DNA from: an uncultured Butyricicoccus sp.
Lineage (GTDB): Bacteria; Bacillota; Clostridia; Oscillospirales; Butyricicoccaceae
Reading direction: 5' to 3'
DNA length: 23,187 bases
NCBI GenBank assembly: GCA_900544475.1
Contig: UQVU01000014.1
Coordinates: 1-23,187 of the forward strand
This document shows positions 13,738 through 21,443 of the stretch, one piece after another. The position numbers and the translations under genes are program-made. How positions within the stretch are numbered: the stretch's first letter is position 1; every line of letters starts with the position of its first letter. The notes below the pieces were generated by a model. It did not search any database. It was given only the letters and a program-made list of their open reading frames with translations, and was not told where the DNA came from.

Positions 13738-14910
13738 ATGAACTTTTCTTCCTCTGTCTGCGGCATCGTTGCAGAATACAACCCGTTTCACAGCGGGCAC
13801 CGGTTTCATATCGAGCGGACGCGCGAAATGCTCGGAGAGCACACGATGATCGTCTGCGCGATGAGCGGCAATTTCGTGCAGCGCGGCGATTTTGCGCTGC
13901 TGGACAAGTACGCCCGCGCGGAAATGGCGGTGCGCGGCGGCGCGGACCTCGTGCTCGAGCTGCCGCTCGCGGCGGCGCTCAGCTCCGCCGAGGGGTTCGC
14001 GCAGGGCGCGGTCGCGCTGCTGCACAAAATCGGCTGCGACACGCTGTCGTTCGGCGCGGAAAACGCGGATATTTCGCTTTTCCTTCAGGCGGCGGACGCT
14101 TTGAACGCGCTTTCGCTCACCGGCGGCAGCCGGTCGGGTCTTTCCTTCGCGGCACAGCGCCAACAGGAGCTTGCCGGGCGAAGCCCGGCGGCGGCCGAAC
14201 TGCTTTCCAGCCCGAACAACACCCTCGGCATCGAATACTGCCGGGCGCTTGCACGGTTCCCGATGCGGCCGATTGCGGTCGAGCGGCGCGGCGCAGGCCA
14301 CGACGAGACCGCCCCCTCCGGCGGCTTTGCCTCCGCAAGTCTGCTGCGCCGGGCGCTGCGCGAGGGAAATGAGCGCTTCTGCCTGCCCTATCTGCCCGAG
14401 GCGTCCGCCGAAATCTATCGGCGCGAACGCGAACGCGGCGGTGCGCCGGTGTCCCGCCCCGAGCGCACGCTTCTCGCGCTGCTGCGGTCGGCGCTCTTTC
14501 GCGGCGTGCTTGCGAGCGGCACGGCGGACGGCTTTGACGAGCGGCTGCAAAGCGCGGTTTACTCTGCGGTCTCGTTCTCGGACGCAGTAGAAAAGGCCAG
14601 AACGCGCCGTTTTCCTGCCGCACGGGTGCGCCGGGCGCTGCTTCGCTCCGCACTCGGCCTTGCGCCATCCGCCTCCCCCCTGCCGCAGTACGCCCGCGTA
14701 CTCGCCCTCGGGCCGCGCGGCAGAGCGCTTCTGCGGCGGACGGACGGCTTTCCGCTCATCGTCAAACCATCGACGGAAAAGCGCCTGCCGGACGAGATGC
14801 AGCCTGCGCTGCGGCTCGACGCCTTTGCGGACGACCTGTACGACCTTGCGCGGCCCGTGCCGCTCCCCGGCGGCGGACATTACCGCAAAACCCCATTTTA
14901 TCTCACATAA
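13738..14910 (+). CDS. tmcAL: tRNA(Met) cytidine acetate ligase TmcAL
   Basis: Enzyme that uses acetate and ATP, through acetyl-AMP, to make N4-acetylcytidine at the wobble base of elongator tRNA(Met). The 390-aa product is of normal size. It begins with the nucleotidyltransferase signature VCGIVAEYNPFHSGH (H18, H21), followed by SGNFVQRGDFALLDKYARA and SPNNTLGIEY (158-167), both diagnostic of TmcAL (YlbM). The start at 13738 is the first ATG giving this N-terminus; the only ribosome-site candidate is a weak GGTGAT three bases upstream, right after the hairpin array. The frame is open far upstream, but that is shadow of ackA. The DUF554 gene follows after 15 bp. Confidence 0.92.
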   Translation: MNFSSSVCGIVAEYNPFHSGHRFHIERTREMLGEHTMIVCAMSGNFVQRGDFALLDKYARAEMAVRGGADLVLELPLAAALSSAEGFAQGAVALLHKIGCDTLSFGAENADISLFLQAADALNALSLTGGSRSGLSFAAQRQQELAGRSPAAAELLSSPNNTLGIEYCRALARFPMRPIAVERRGAGHDETAPSGGFASASLLRRALREGNERFCLPYLPEASAEIYRRERERGGAPVSRPERTLLALLRSALFRGVLASGTADGFDERLQSAVYSAVSFSDAVEKARTRRFPAARVRRALLRSALGLAPSASPLPQYARVLALGPRGRALLRRTDGFPLIVKPSTEKRLPDEMQPALRLDAFADDLYDLARPVPLPGGGHYRKTPFYLT

Positions 14911-14925
14911 GAAGAAGGAACCATC

Positions 14926-15669
14926 ATGATCGGACTCGGAACCATCGTAAACTGCGGCACCGTTCTCGCGGGCGCCTCCATCGGAATGCTGCTCAAAAAC
15001 GGCCTTTCCAAGCGCTTTGAGGAAACCATCATGCAGGGCATTGGCCTGTGCACGATGTTCATCGGCATCGGCGGCGCGGTCAGCACGCTGCTGACCATTG
15101 AGGACGGCAAATTCTCCACCCAGCACACCATGCTGCTCATTCTGTGCCTTGCGCTCGGCGCGCTCATCGGTGAAGCGCTCAACATTGAAAAGCACCTGGA
15201 GGACTTCGGCGTTTTCTGTCAGAACCGGCTGAAAAGCAGCGGCGACAGCCACTTTGTCGAGGGTTTCGTCAGCTTTTCGCTGCTTATCTGCATCGGCGCA
15301 ATGGCCATTGTCGGCTCGCTTCAGGACGGCCTTTCGGGCGACGCCTCGCTGCTCATCGCGAAGGCCATCATCGACGGCATTGCGGCGGTCGTGTTCGCGG
15401 CCTCGCTCGGCAAGGGCGTGTTTCTCTCCGTCCTGCCGCTCGGCGTGTATCAGGGCGCAATCACCCTACTCGCGCGGTTTATCCGCCCATGGATGACCGA
15501 TGCGCTCATCGAGCAGATGTCCTGCGTCGGCTCGGTGCTGATTTTCGCGGTCAGCCTCAACATGATCCGCAAGGATAAAATAAAGGTCGGCAACCTGCTC
15601 CCGGCGGTCTTTCTGCCGGTGGTGTTCTACCTGCTGAGCCGGTTTTTCCCTGTATTCGCAACGCTGTAA
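14926..15669 (+). CDS. DUF554 family membrane protein (YqgA/YdfK-like)
   Basis: Polytopic membrane protein of 247 aa, with about six or seven hydrophobic segments rich in glycine. The opening GLGTIVNCGTVLAGASIG and the later FVSFSLLICIGAMAIVGSLQDG and IIDGIAAVVFAASLGKGV are hallmarks of the DUF554 (YqgA) family. Biochemical function of the family is not established; a transport or channel role has been suggested but is not shown here. AGAAGGA lies before the ATG, and only 15 bp separate it from tmcAL, so it is likely the second gene of that transcript. No strong terminator follows before the SLH gene. Confidence 0.85.
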   Translation: MIGLGTIVNCGTVLAGASIGMLLKNGLSKRFEETIMQGIGLCTMFIGIGGAVSTLLTIEDGKFSTQHTMLLILCLALGALIGEALNIEKHLEDFGVFCQNRLKSSGDSHFVEGFVSFSLLICIGAMAIVGSLQDGLSGDASLLIAKAIIDGIAAVVFAASLGKGVFLSVLPLGVYQGAITLLARFIRPWMTDALIEQMSCVGSVLIFAVSLNMIRKDKIKVGNLLPAVFLPVVFYLLSRFFPVFATL

Positions 15670-15754
15670 ATCCCAATCCACTGAAAGTTTCCACAAGCTG
15701 TGGATAATTCCTGTGCATCACCTGCTCCCCCTGTTTTTGAAAGGAACGCCCCTC

Positions 15755-16408
15755 ATGAAAAAAATCACCTCTCTCCTGCTCGCCGGACTGCTCTGCGCAA
15801 ACCTCACCGTTCCGGCTCTCGCCGCCGAGAACACCGCTGCCCCCGCCGAAACCACGGTCAGCTTCACCGATATGCCGACCAATCCCGAGTTCGTCACCGC
15901 CATCAACTGGGCGGTCGAGAACAACATCACGACCGGTATGTATGACGGTCTGTTCATGCCCGACTACACCTGCAACATCTCGCAGATCCTCACCTTTATC
16001 TGGCGCATGAGCGGCTCTCCCGAGCCGGAGGGCGGCAACCCGTTCAAGGACGTCCCGGACGGCAAATGGTATGCAAACCCCGCCGCGTGGGCGCACGAAA
16101 AGGGCATCGTCACGGGCGATATGCTGCATCCGGAAGCGCCCTGCACCCGCGCCATGACCGTCACCTATCTCTGGCGGCTCGCCGGTTCGCCGTCCGAGTC
16201 CGACTCCCCGTTCAGCGACGTCAAGAGCACGGACGACTACGCGCAGGCGGTCGCGTGGGGCGCACAGACCGGCCTCATCAAGGGCATCACGCCCACGATT
16301 TTCGGGCCGTACAACACCTGCAAGCGCACCCATATCGTGACCTTCCTCTACCGCTACAACAATCTGTTCCTGAGCGAAATCACGGACGAAAATACGTCCG
16401 ACACCTGA
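15755..16408 (+). CDS. Small exported SLH-domain protein
   Basis: Product of 217 aa. Signal peptide residues 1-24 (MKKITSLLLAGLLCANLTVP, then ALAA). The rest is three SLH-like repeats: about 36-88 (FTDMPTNPEFVTAINWAVEN), 94-147 (FKDVPDGKWYANPAAWAHEK) and 152-205 (FSDVKSTDDYAQAVAWGAQT). There is no other domain, so it may be a cell-wall anchoring adaptor or a minor surface-layer component. The start at 15755 is fixed by AAAGGA and the signal peptide; an upstream in-frame ATG at 15713 would spoil the signal. The repeats contain single cysteines (CNISQ, CTRAM, CKRTH) at equivalent positions, unusual for SLH domains. A strong terminator follows. Confidence 0.85.
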   Translation: MKKITSLLLAGLLCANLTVPALAAENTAAPAETTVSFTDMPTNPEFVTAINWAVENNITTGMYDGLFMPDYTCNISQILTFIWRMSGSPEPEGGNPFKDVPDGKWYANPAAWAHEKGIVTGDMLHPEAPCTRAMTVTYLWRLAGSPSESDSPFSDVKSTDDYAQAVAWGAQTGLIKGITPTIFGPYNTCKRTHIVTFLYRYNNLFLSEITDENTSDT

Positions 16409-16420
16409 AAAAACGCAAAA

Positions 16421-16459
16421 AAAGGCTCCCGTTTCCATCTTGCAGAAACGGGAGCCTTT
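16421..16459. terminator. Bidirectional terminator between SLH gene and hydrogenase
   Basis: Perfect 15-bp stem AAAGGCTCCCGTTTC / GAAACGGGAGCCTTT with a 9-nt loop. It is preceded by an A-run (T-run on the - strand), so it can end both convergent transcripts. Confidence 0.88.
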
Positions 16460-16470
16460 CTGTATTCTGT

Positions 16471-17994
16471 TTAGTCTACGAGCTTATCCAGCTCCGCCAC
16501 GTGATGCGTGCCGGTTGCGACCTGGTGCTCGGCCTGCTTTGCGTACATATTGACCGCGACCGAGGATTTCTTGATCGGCTGCATGGTGCCGGCGCCGGCG
16601 ACACAGCCGCCCGGGCACGCCATGCCCTCCAGCAGGTAGCCGTTGTACTTGCCGGCCTTCGCCATCATCATCAGCTTGCGGCAGTCGCTCAGACCCTCCG
16701 CGTTCGCGACCTTGACCTCGCGCTCGGGGTACTTCTCCTTGATGACGTTGACGACCGCCTGCGCGACGCCGCCCGAAACCGCGAAGTTGCGGCCGTCTGC
16801 GGAAGCGTCGTTGACGCCGTGCGGGTCGTCCTTGAGGGTGTGGACGTCGATGTGACGCGCCTCGAAAATGCCCGCCATCTCCTCGAAGGTCAGCACGAAA
16901 TCGACCTCGCTTCGAACCGTGCGGCGCATTGCCTCGAGCTTCTTTGCCGCGCAGGGACCGATAAAGGCGACCTTCGCGCCCGGCTGATGGTGCTTGATGA
17001 GTCGCGCGGTCAGCGTCATCGGGGTCAGTGCCATCGAGATGCAGTTTGCCTGCTCCGGGAACAGCTTTTTCGCCATCATCGACCACGCCGGGCAGCAGGA
17101 AGTTGCCATGAACGGCAGCTTTTCGGGAACTTCCTTGACGAAGTCCTCCGCCTCCTGCGCCGCGCACAGGTCAGCGCCGATGGCGACTTCGATGATGTCG
17201 GCGAAGCCGAGCTGCTTCATCGCGGCACGCAGCTTGCCCGGCGTGACCTTGGGGCCGAACTGGCCGACGAACGCCGGCGCAACCGCCGCGTAAACGCGCT
17301 CGCCTGCCTGAATGGCGCGAATCATCTGGAAAATCTGCGACTTGTCTGCAATCGCGCCGAACGGGCAGTTTACCAGGCACTGGCCGCAGGAAACGCACTT
17401 GTCGTAGTCGATATCCGCGCGGCCGTTTGCGTCCGAGTGGATGGCGTCCATGCCGCAGGCAGCGGCGCACGGGCGCTTCTGGTGATTGATGGCCTTGTAG
17501 GCGCATACATCGACGCAGCGGCCGCACTTGATGCACTTTTCCTGGTCGATGATGGACTTGCGGGTGAACGGGTCGATGGAAACCGCGCCCTTGGGGCAGA
17601 CCTCGACGCACGGACGCGCCATGCAGCCCTGGCAGACATCGGTCACGCGAACCTCATTTTCCGGGCAGGCGTTGCAGGCGAACTTGATGATATTGATGAG
17701 CGGCGGCGTATAGTAGGTCTCTTCCTTGGTGGCCGCGTCGATGTTGTCGGAAAGCGGCGCGTGCTCGGCGGCGCTGCGGCACGGCAGACCCATCGCCAGA
17801 CGCAGGCGTTCGCCTACGATAGCGCGCTCCAGAAAAATATCCTGACGGTTGGATGCTACCTCGCCCGGCATGATGTCATACGGCAGTGCTTCGATGCGGC
17901 GGTCGGTCGGCCACTCGGTATGGTAGGCCATACGCGCGACCTCGGTGAAAATACGGTGTCGAATGTCCCGAATGCGAGTTTCCACGCCTCTCAT
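16471..17994 (-). CDS. [FeFe] hydrogenase, group B-like, with multiple [4Fe-4S] sites
   Basis: Monomeric iron-only hydrogenase-type protein, 507 aa. Residues 1-100 form an uncharacterised N-terminal region. Iron-sulfur cysteines follow: C107/C110, C121/C124/C129/C133, the ferredoxin motif CIKCGRCVDVC (154-164), C176/C180 and CVSCGQCLVNC (200-210). H-cluster motifs are L1 TSCCPAW (C300), L2 IGPCAAKKLE (C348) and L3 EGMACPGGC (C460, C464). Ala in L1 and IGPC instead of MPC in L2 point to group B rather than the classic H2-evolving group A. The role may be hydrogen uptake, evolution with ferredoxin, or sensing. AAGGAGG precedes the ATG. No maturase genes are nearby. Confidence 0.9.
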   Translation of the reverse strand: MRGVETRIRDIRHRIFTEVARMAYHTEWPTDRRIEALPYDIMPGEVASNRQDIFLERAIVGERLRLAMGLPCRSAAEHAPLSDNIDAATKEETYYTPPLINIIKFACNACPENEVRVTDVCQGCMARPCVEVCPKGAVSIDPFTRKSIIDQEKCIKCGRCVDVCAYKAINHQKRPCAAACGMDAIHSDANGRADIDYDKCVSCGQCLVNCPFGAIADKSQIFQMIRAIQAGERVYAAVAPAFVGQFGPKVTPGKLRAAMKQLGFADIIEVAIGADLCAAQEAEDFVKEVPEKLPFMATSCCPAWSMMAKKLFPEQANCISMALTPMTLTARLIKHHQPGAKVAFIGPCAAKKLEAMRRTVRSEVDFVLTFEEMAGIFEARHIDVHTLKDDPHGVNDASADGRNFAVSGGVAQAVVNVIKEKYPEREVKVANAEGLSDCRKLMMMAKAGKYNGYLLEGMACPGGCVAGAGTMQPIKKSSVAVNMYAKQAEHQVATGTHHVAELDKLVD

Positions 17995-18044
17995 GAATTT
18001 ATATCCTCCTTGTGTGTACTCTATATCCCTTGTTCCCTTGAAAA

Positions 18045-18074
18045 GCCGCAGAGTCTCCGGTGAAGCTCTGCGGC
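18045..18074 (-). promoter_or_regulatory. Attenuator-like hairpin in the hydrogenase leader
   Basis: Perfect 9-bp stem GCCGCAGAG / CTCTGCGGC with a 12-nt loop, followed on the - strand by TTTTC. It ends 50 nt before the hydrogenase ATG and is downstream of the predicted promoter, so it could be a weak terminator or attenuator or an mRNA-stabilising stem. Confidence 0.5.
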
Positions 18075-18126
18075 GAACTTTTGTCCATGAAATGCCGTTT
18101 TACCGGCGGACACAACTTGCTATTAT

Positions 18127-18155
18127 CAGCATACAGTATTGGGCGGAAGTTGTAA
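18127..18155 (-). promoter_or_regulatory. Candidate hydrogenase promoter
   Basis: On the - strand TTTACA, a 17-bp spacer and TATGCT (4/6 of the -10 consensus), upstream of the leader hairpin. Coordinates are approximate. The 17995-18226 stretch holds this promoter, the leader hairpin and the ribosome site; I see no gene in it. Confidence 0.4.
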
Positions 18156-18226
18156 AGGGTAATTGTAGATTTTTTAACAATATCGTTCGTAGAATTTTTC
18201 ACAAACTTTTTGTGCGTTTTGCCCAG

Positions 18227-18272
18227 AAAAAAGCAGGGCCGCCGGAACGCAAAATCGCTTCGGCAGCCCTGC
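18227..18272 (-). terminator. Terminator of the lipoprotein/GGDEF-EAL operon
   Basis: On the - strand GCAGGGCTGCC pairs with GGCGGCCCTGC (small bulge) across a loop, followed by TTTTTT. It is about 85 bp past the stop of the GGDEF-EAL gene, on the far side of the short repeat element. Confidence 0.8.
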
Positions 18273-18285
18273 TGTATTTACTTAT

Positions 18286-18375
18286 GACAATACCGCATCA
18301 TTGGACAAGAGCGATCTGCGAGTAAGTTTTGCGTACTGACGAGGCGCGGTGTTGCCTTAATTGTGCGGTGTTGCC
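18286..18375 (+). mobile_element. 90-bp MITE-like element, internally deleted copy
   Basis: Ends are imperfect terminal inverted repeats: GACAATACCGCATCATT at the left matches the complement of AATTGTGCGGTGTTGCC at the right in 13 of 17 positions. TTAT flanks both sides (18282-18285 and 18376-18379), a possible 4-bp target duplication. The inner block 18322-18349 matches, inverted, the right edge of the window. About 76 bp present in the other copy are replaced here by 7 bp. The right end contains the stop and last codons of the GGDEF-EAL gene. No transposase is present; the parent element is unknown. Confidence 0.65.
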
Positions 18376-21300
18376 TTATCGCTCACGGTGTACGGGAACT
18401 CGCGCAGAATGTCCTTCGCGGCGGGCGCGATCATGCTCGGCACCGCGCCGGGGCGGCTGAGGAAGTAGCCCTGGAACAGATCCGCGCCGAGCGCACGCGA
18501 GGTGCGCAGCTCCTCGGCGGTCTCCACGCCCTCGGCCACGATCTGCATCCCGCGCTGATGCGCGTAGGACACGATGTTGCGCATGATTTCCTGCTTGTTC
18601 GGGTCGCTGTCGATGCCGCGGATAATCGAAATGTCGATCTTGATGAAATCCGGGTCGAGCGCGATGAGGTTGCTCTCGTTGCTGTAACCGCTGCCGTAAT
18701 CGTCAAGGGCGTACAGGCCGGAAAGTATTTGGGGATTACGCTTGGCGTGCAGCATTTCGAGGTCGAGGGCCTCCTCCTCGGTGATCTCGACGACGACGTT
18801 GCGGGCGATGCCATTTACGCGGCGGCGCATTTCCTCAACGTCCTCGCCGACGAGGCAGACGCTTGCAATCGAGTTTACGAACAGCCATGCGTTCTTATCC
18901 AGCAGGCCGCTCTGCTGCCGCTGGCGGAAAATCTCGGGCGCGTGGAACATGGTCAGCTTCTCGATGTCGTACAACCGTCCGGTTTCCTTCGCCAGCTTCA
19001 TGACCGTGCCGGGCGAATGCAGATTGGGCATCGTGGGACGCATGAGCGCCTCGTAGGCCGCCGGTTCGCCGTTGCAGGCGAAAATCGGCTGAAAATGATA
19101 GGTAATGCGCTCTTCGGCGAGCATCTGCTCGAATTCCTGCGCGATCTGACTTTCGTAGGCGGCTTCGTTGTACACGCCGATGTCGAACTCCTGCATGCCG
19201 CCCTTGTGCGAGCGCTTGACCTGATACATCGCGAAATCGGCGTATTTCTTGAGCGAGGCCATATCGTTCCCGTCCTCGGGGTACCACGCCACGCCGCCCG
19301 AAATGCTGATGGCGAACGAGTCGCCGTTCGGCAGCACAATGGACGCATGACGCAGGCGGCTCTGGAGGTTGTTCATGTCGCGCCGGAGCTGTGCGCGGCT
19401 GTCGTAACCGTAGAACAGCACCATGAACTCATCGCCCGACAGACGGCTGCAAACCGAGTGGTCGGTCATGCCGTCACGGAGCGCGTGACCGGTTTCGCGG
19501 ATATAGCGGTCACCGATGTCGTGACCGTAGACGTCGTTCAGCTTCTTGAGGTTGTCAAGGTCGAGCATCATGAGCGCCGCGTGGCCCAGACGCGCCGGGG
19601 CGCGGAACATATCCTCGCAGATGCGGTTGAACGCCTTGCGGTTGTAAAGGCCGGTCAGCATATCATAGTCGCGCTCGTGCTCGATGCGCAGGCGCTCCTC
19701 GGTCGAGCTTGTCACGTCCTCAAGCAGGCCGACCTGCGTCCGGTTCTCGGACGCAACGCGCAGCCGGATATAGCGCACGGTGCCGTCCTTCTGCGGAATG
19801 CGGAACACGCAGCCGCCGTTTTGCAGGCCGAAGCTCTCGCTTTCCGCCACGAATTTCTCCCACAGCTGCTCAAATTCGCGCGAGGACAGCGTGCCCTCCG
19901 GCTTTTCGAGGCCGAGCATGGAGAAGAAGTTGCCGGTCGTGTAGACCGGGGTATCCGGGCGCAGCTCGTAGCCGGCCAGCTCGACGCTCGCCATGTCCAT
20001 GATGCGCAGGAACTTGGTCGAGGTGTTGATGATGCCCCTGCTGAGGTCGGTGATGGCGGCTGCGAAGCGGTCGATCTCCTCGATGCCGGTGTGCGACAGG
20101 TGCGGAATGCTGTCCGCCGACACCTTCGCGGAGGCCGCGACCTCCTCGCTCAGACGCACGATCGGTTCGGTCAGGCGGCGGCTTGCGAGCAGACAGCCCG
20201 CCAGACCCACGAGCACAGTCAGCAGCACGGTCAGCGTCAGGCGTCCCTGCACGCTGCGCGAAAACTCGAACAGCTTGGTCGTGGAAACCGTGCCGACGAG
20301 CATCCAGTGGCTCCCCTCGGAGAAGGGCGCATTGCGGCTGTACGGCGAGAGCGGCGCCACCGACGCATAATAGCGCAAGCCGCTGAACCGCGCCCAGCCG
20401 CCGTTTTTGTCCTGCATATTGATGGTGAAGGCGTCGTTTGCGCTGTTCATGTTGCTGTCGGCGGAGGACGTCACCACACGGTACATGGTCATGACGCTGT
20501 CCTGCGTGGTTTCGGGGGAATAGGCAAGGAAATACGTGCCGCAGCCGTTATTCTGAAGCTCGGAATACGGCAGAAGGCTCTGCACGTAGCACGTCAGCAT
20601 CTCCACGCCGATGACGCCGTAGACCGTGCCGTTCGGCAAAATGAGCGGCTGCGTGTACGAAATGATCGGGTGGTTGTCGTTTGTCAGCGTGTAGCTCTCG
20701 GTGGACCAGCGGCCGTAATCGGCGGTGTTCAGGCGTCCGTTGTCCTCCTGCGCCCGCTCGTAGGGCAGACGGAAAAAGTCATCCTGCTCAGTTCCCGTGA
20801 CCGCAAGGCCCGGCTGCCAGTTGCCGCTCGTGGAAAGGCTCATCCGGTGCACCAGCTCCGTCGGTGCACGCTCAAGCAGCATGTCATCGTTCTTCGCCGA
20901 GGGCGGCGCGGTCGGGTCGAGGTCGCGGATGTAGAGGCACGGCAGGGTCTGGTTCTGCTTTGCGGTCAGGCTGCCCGTGTTCAGCACGATATACACGCCC
21001 GTCACGCTCTTGTCGCGCAGCGTGTTCACCATCTGCTCGCTCACCGCCTCGAAAAACGGAACGCTCGCCTCGTTCGAGCCGGTGAGTTCTGAAAGCGTCT
21101 GCCCCTCCCCCACAAGCTGCATCGCCGCGCGGTCTGCCGCGCTGTCCAGCTCGGTGAGGTCCTGCACCGAAATCATCTGCGTGCTCAGGTAGCCTGCGCG
21201 GTTCGCAACCTGCTTGTCGAGAATCTGCTCCGCGTTGTTGTCCAGCCGTGCACTGAAGCCGACGAGGTTGAACGACAGCACGAGCATGATGATCTCAATG

Positions 21301-21404
21301 GCGAGAACGGCGACAAGCGCGGTGAAAACCGTGCCGAAAACCGTCTTCGGACTGCGCTCTTTCGGCTCTTTCTTCTGTTTTCCCTGCATTATTTTGCGTT
21401 TCAA
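18357..21404 (-). CDS. Membrane-bound dual GGDEF-EAL c-di-GMP enzyme with Cache-like sensor and PAS
   Basis: Product of 1015 aa. Membrane segment about residues 22-46; large extracytoplasmic sensor about 47-385 (Cache-like, with SYTQPLILPNGTVYGVIGVE); second membrane segment about 388-407; HAMP about 408-460; PAS about 468-566; GGDEF about 575-740 with SGDEF (656-660); EAL about 750-1000 with EALMR (785-789), DDYGSG (901-906) and EGVET. Both catalytic sets look intact, so it may make and degrade c-di-GMP; no inhibitory RxxD site is seen. The start is TTG at 21404 with AAAGGA 8 bp upstream; ATG at 21389 is the alternative. It lies 39 bp after a solute-binding lipoprotein gene. Its final residues ATPHN and stop are supplied by a repeat element. 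Confidence 0.9.
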   Translation of the reverse strand: MKRKIMQGKQKKEPKERSPKTVFGTVFTALVAVLAIEIIMLVLSFNLVGFSARLDNNAEQILDKQVANRAGYLSTQMISVQDLTELDSAADRAAMQLVGEGQTLSELTGSNEASVPFFEAVSEQMVNTLRDKSVTGVYIVLNTGSLTAKQNQTLPCLYIRDLDPTAPPSAKNDDMLLERAPTELVHRMSLSTSGNWQPGLAVTGTEQDDFFRLPYERAQEDNGRLNTADYGRWSTESYTLTNDNHPIISYTQPLILPNGTVYGVIGVEMLTCYVQSLLPYSELQNNGCGTYFLAYSPETTQDSVMTMYRVVTSSADSNMNSANDAFTINMQDKNGGWARFSGLRYYASVAPLSPYSRNAPFSEGSHWMLVGTVSTTKLFEFSRSVQGRLTLTVLLTVLVGLAGCLLASRRLTEPIVRLSEEVAASAKVSADSIPHLSHTGIEEIDRFAAAITDLSRGIINTSTKFLRIMDMASVELAGYELRPDTPVYTTGNFFSMLGLEKPEGTLSSREFEQLWEKFVAESESFGLQNGGCVFRIPQKDGTVRYIRLRVASENRTQVGLLEDVTSSTEERLRIEHERDYDMLTGLYNRKAFNRICEDMFRAPARLGHAALMMLDLDNLKKLNDVYGHDIGDRYIRETGHALRDGMTDHSVCSRLSGDEFMVLFYGYDSRAQLRRDMNNLQSRLRHASIVLPNGDSFAISISGGVAWYPEDGNDMASLKKYADFAMYQVKRSHKGGMQEFDIGVYNEAAYESQIAQEFEQMLAEERITYHFQPIFACNGEPAAYEALMRPTMPNLHSPGTVMKLAKETGRLYDIEKLTMFHAPEIFRQRQQSGLLDKNAWLFVNSIASVCLVGEDVEEMRRRVNGIARNVVVEITEEEALDLEMLHAKRNPQILSGLYALDDYGSGYSNESNLIALDPDFIKIDISIIRGIDSDPNKQEIMRNIVSYAHQRGMQIVAEGVETAEELRTSRALGADLFQGYFLSRPGAVPSMIAPAAKDILREFPYTVSDKATPHN

Positions 21405-21443
21405 AGCCGTACATCCTTTCGCAAGGCGTCAGTGGTGAAGCGG

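Noticed and set aside
15690..15707. DnaA-box-like sequence (TTATCCACAG on the - strand) within a TCCACA/TGTGGA inverted repeat
   Set aside because: A single box with no cluster, no AT-rich unwinding region and no dnaA/dnaN nearby; not an origin. Could be chance or part of the SLH gene leader.
18363..21092. Long + strand open frame opposite the GGDEF-EAL gene
   Set aside because: Antisense shadow; the - strand frame carries clear GGDEF and EAL motifs.
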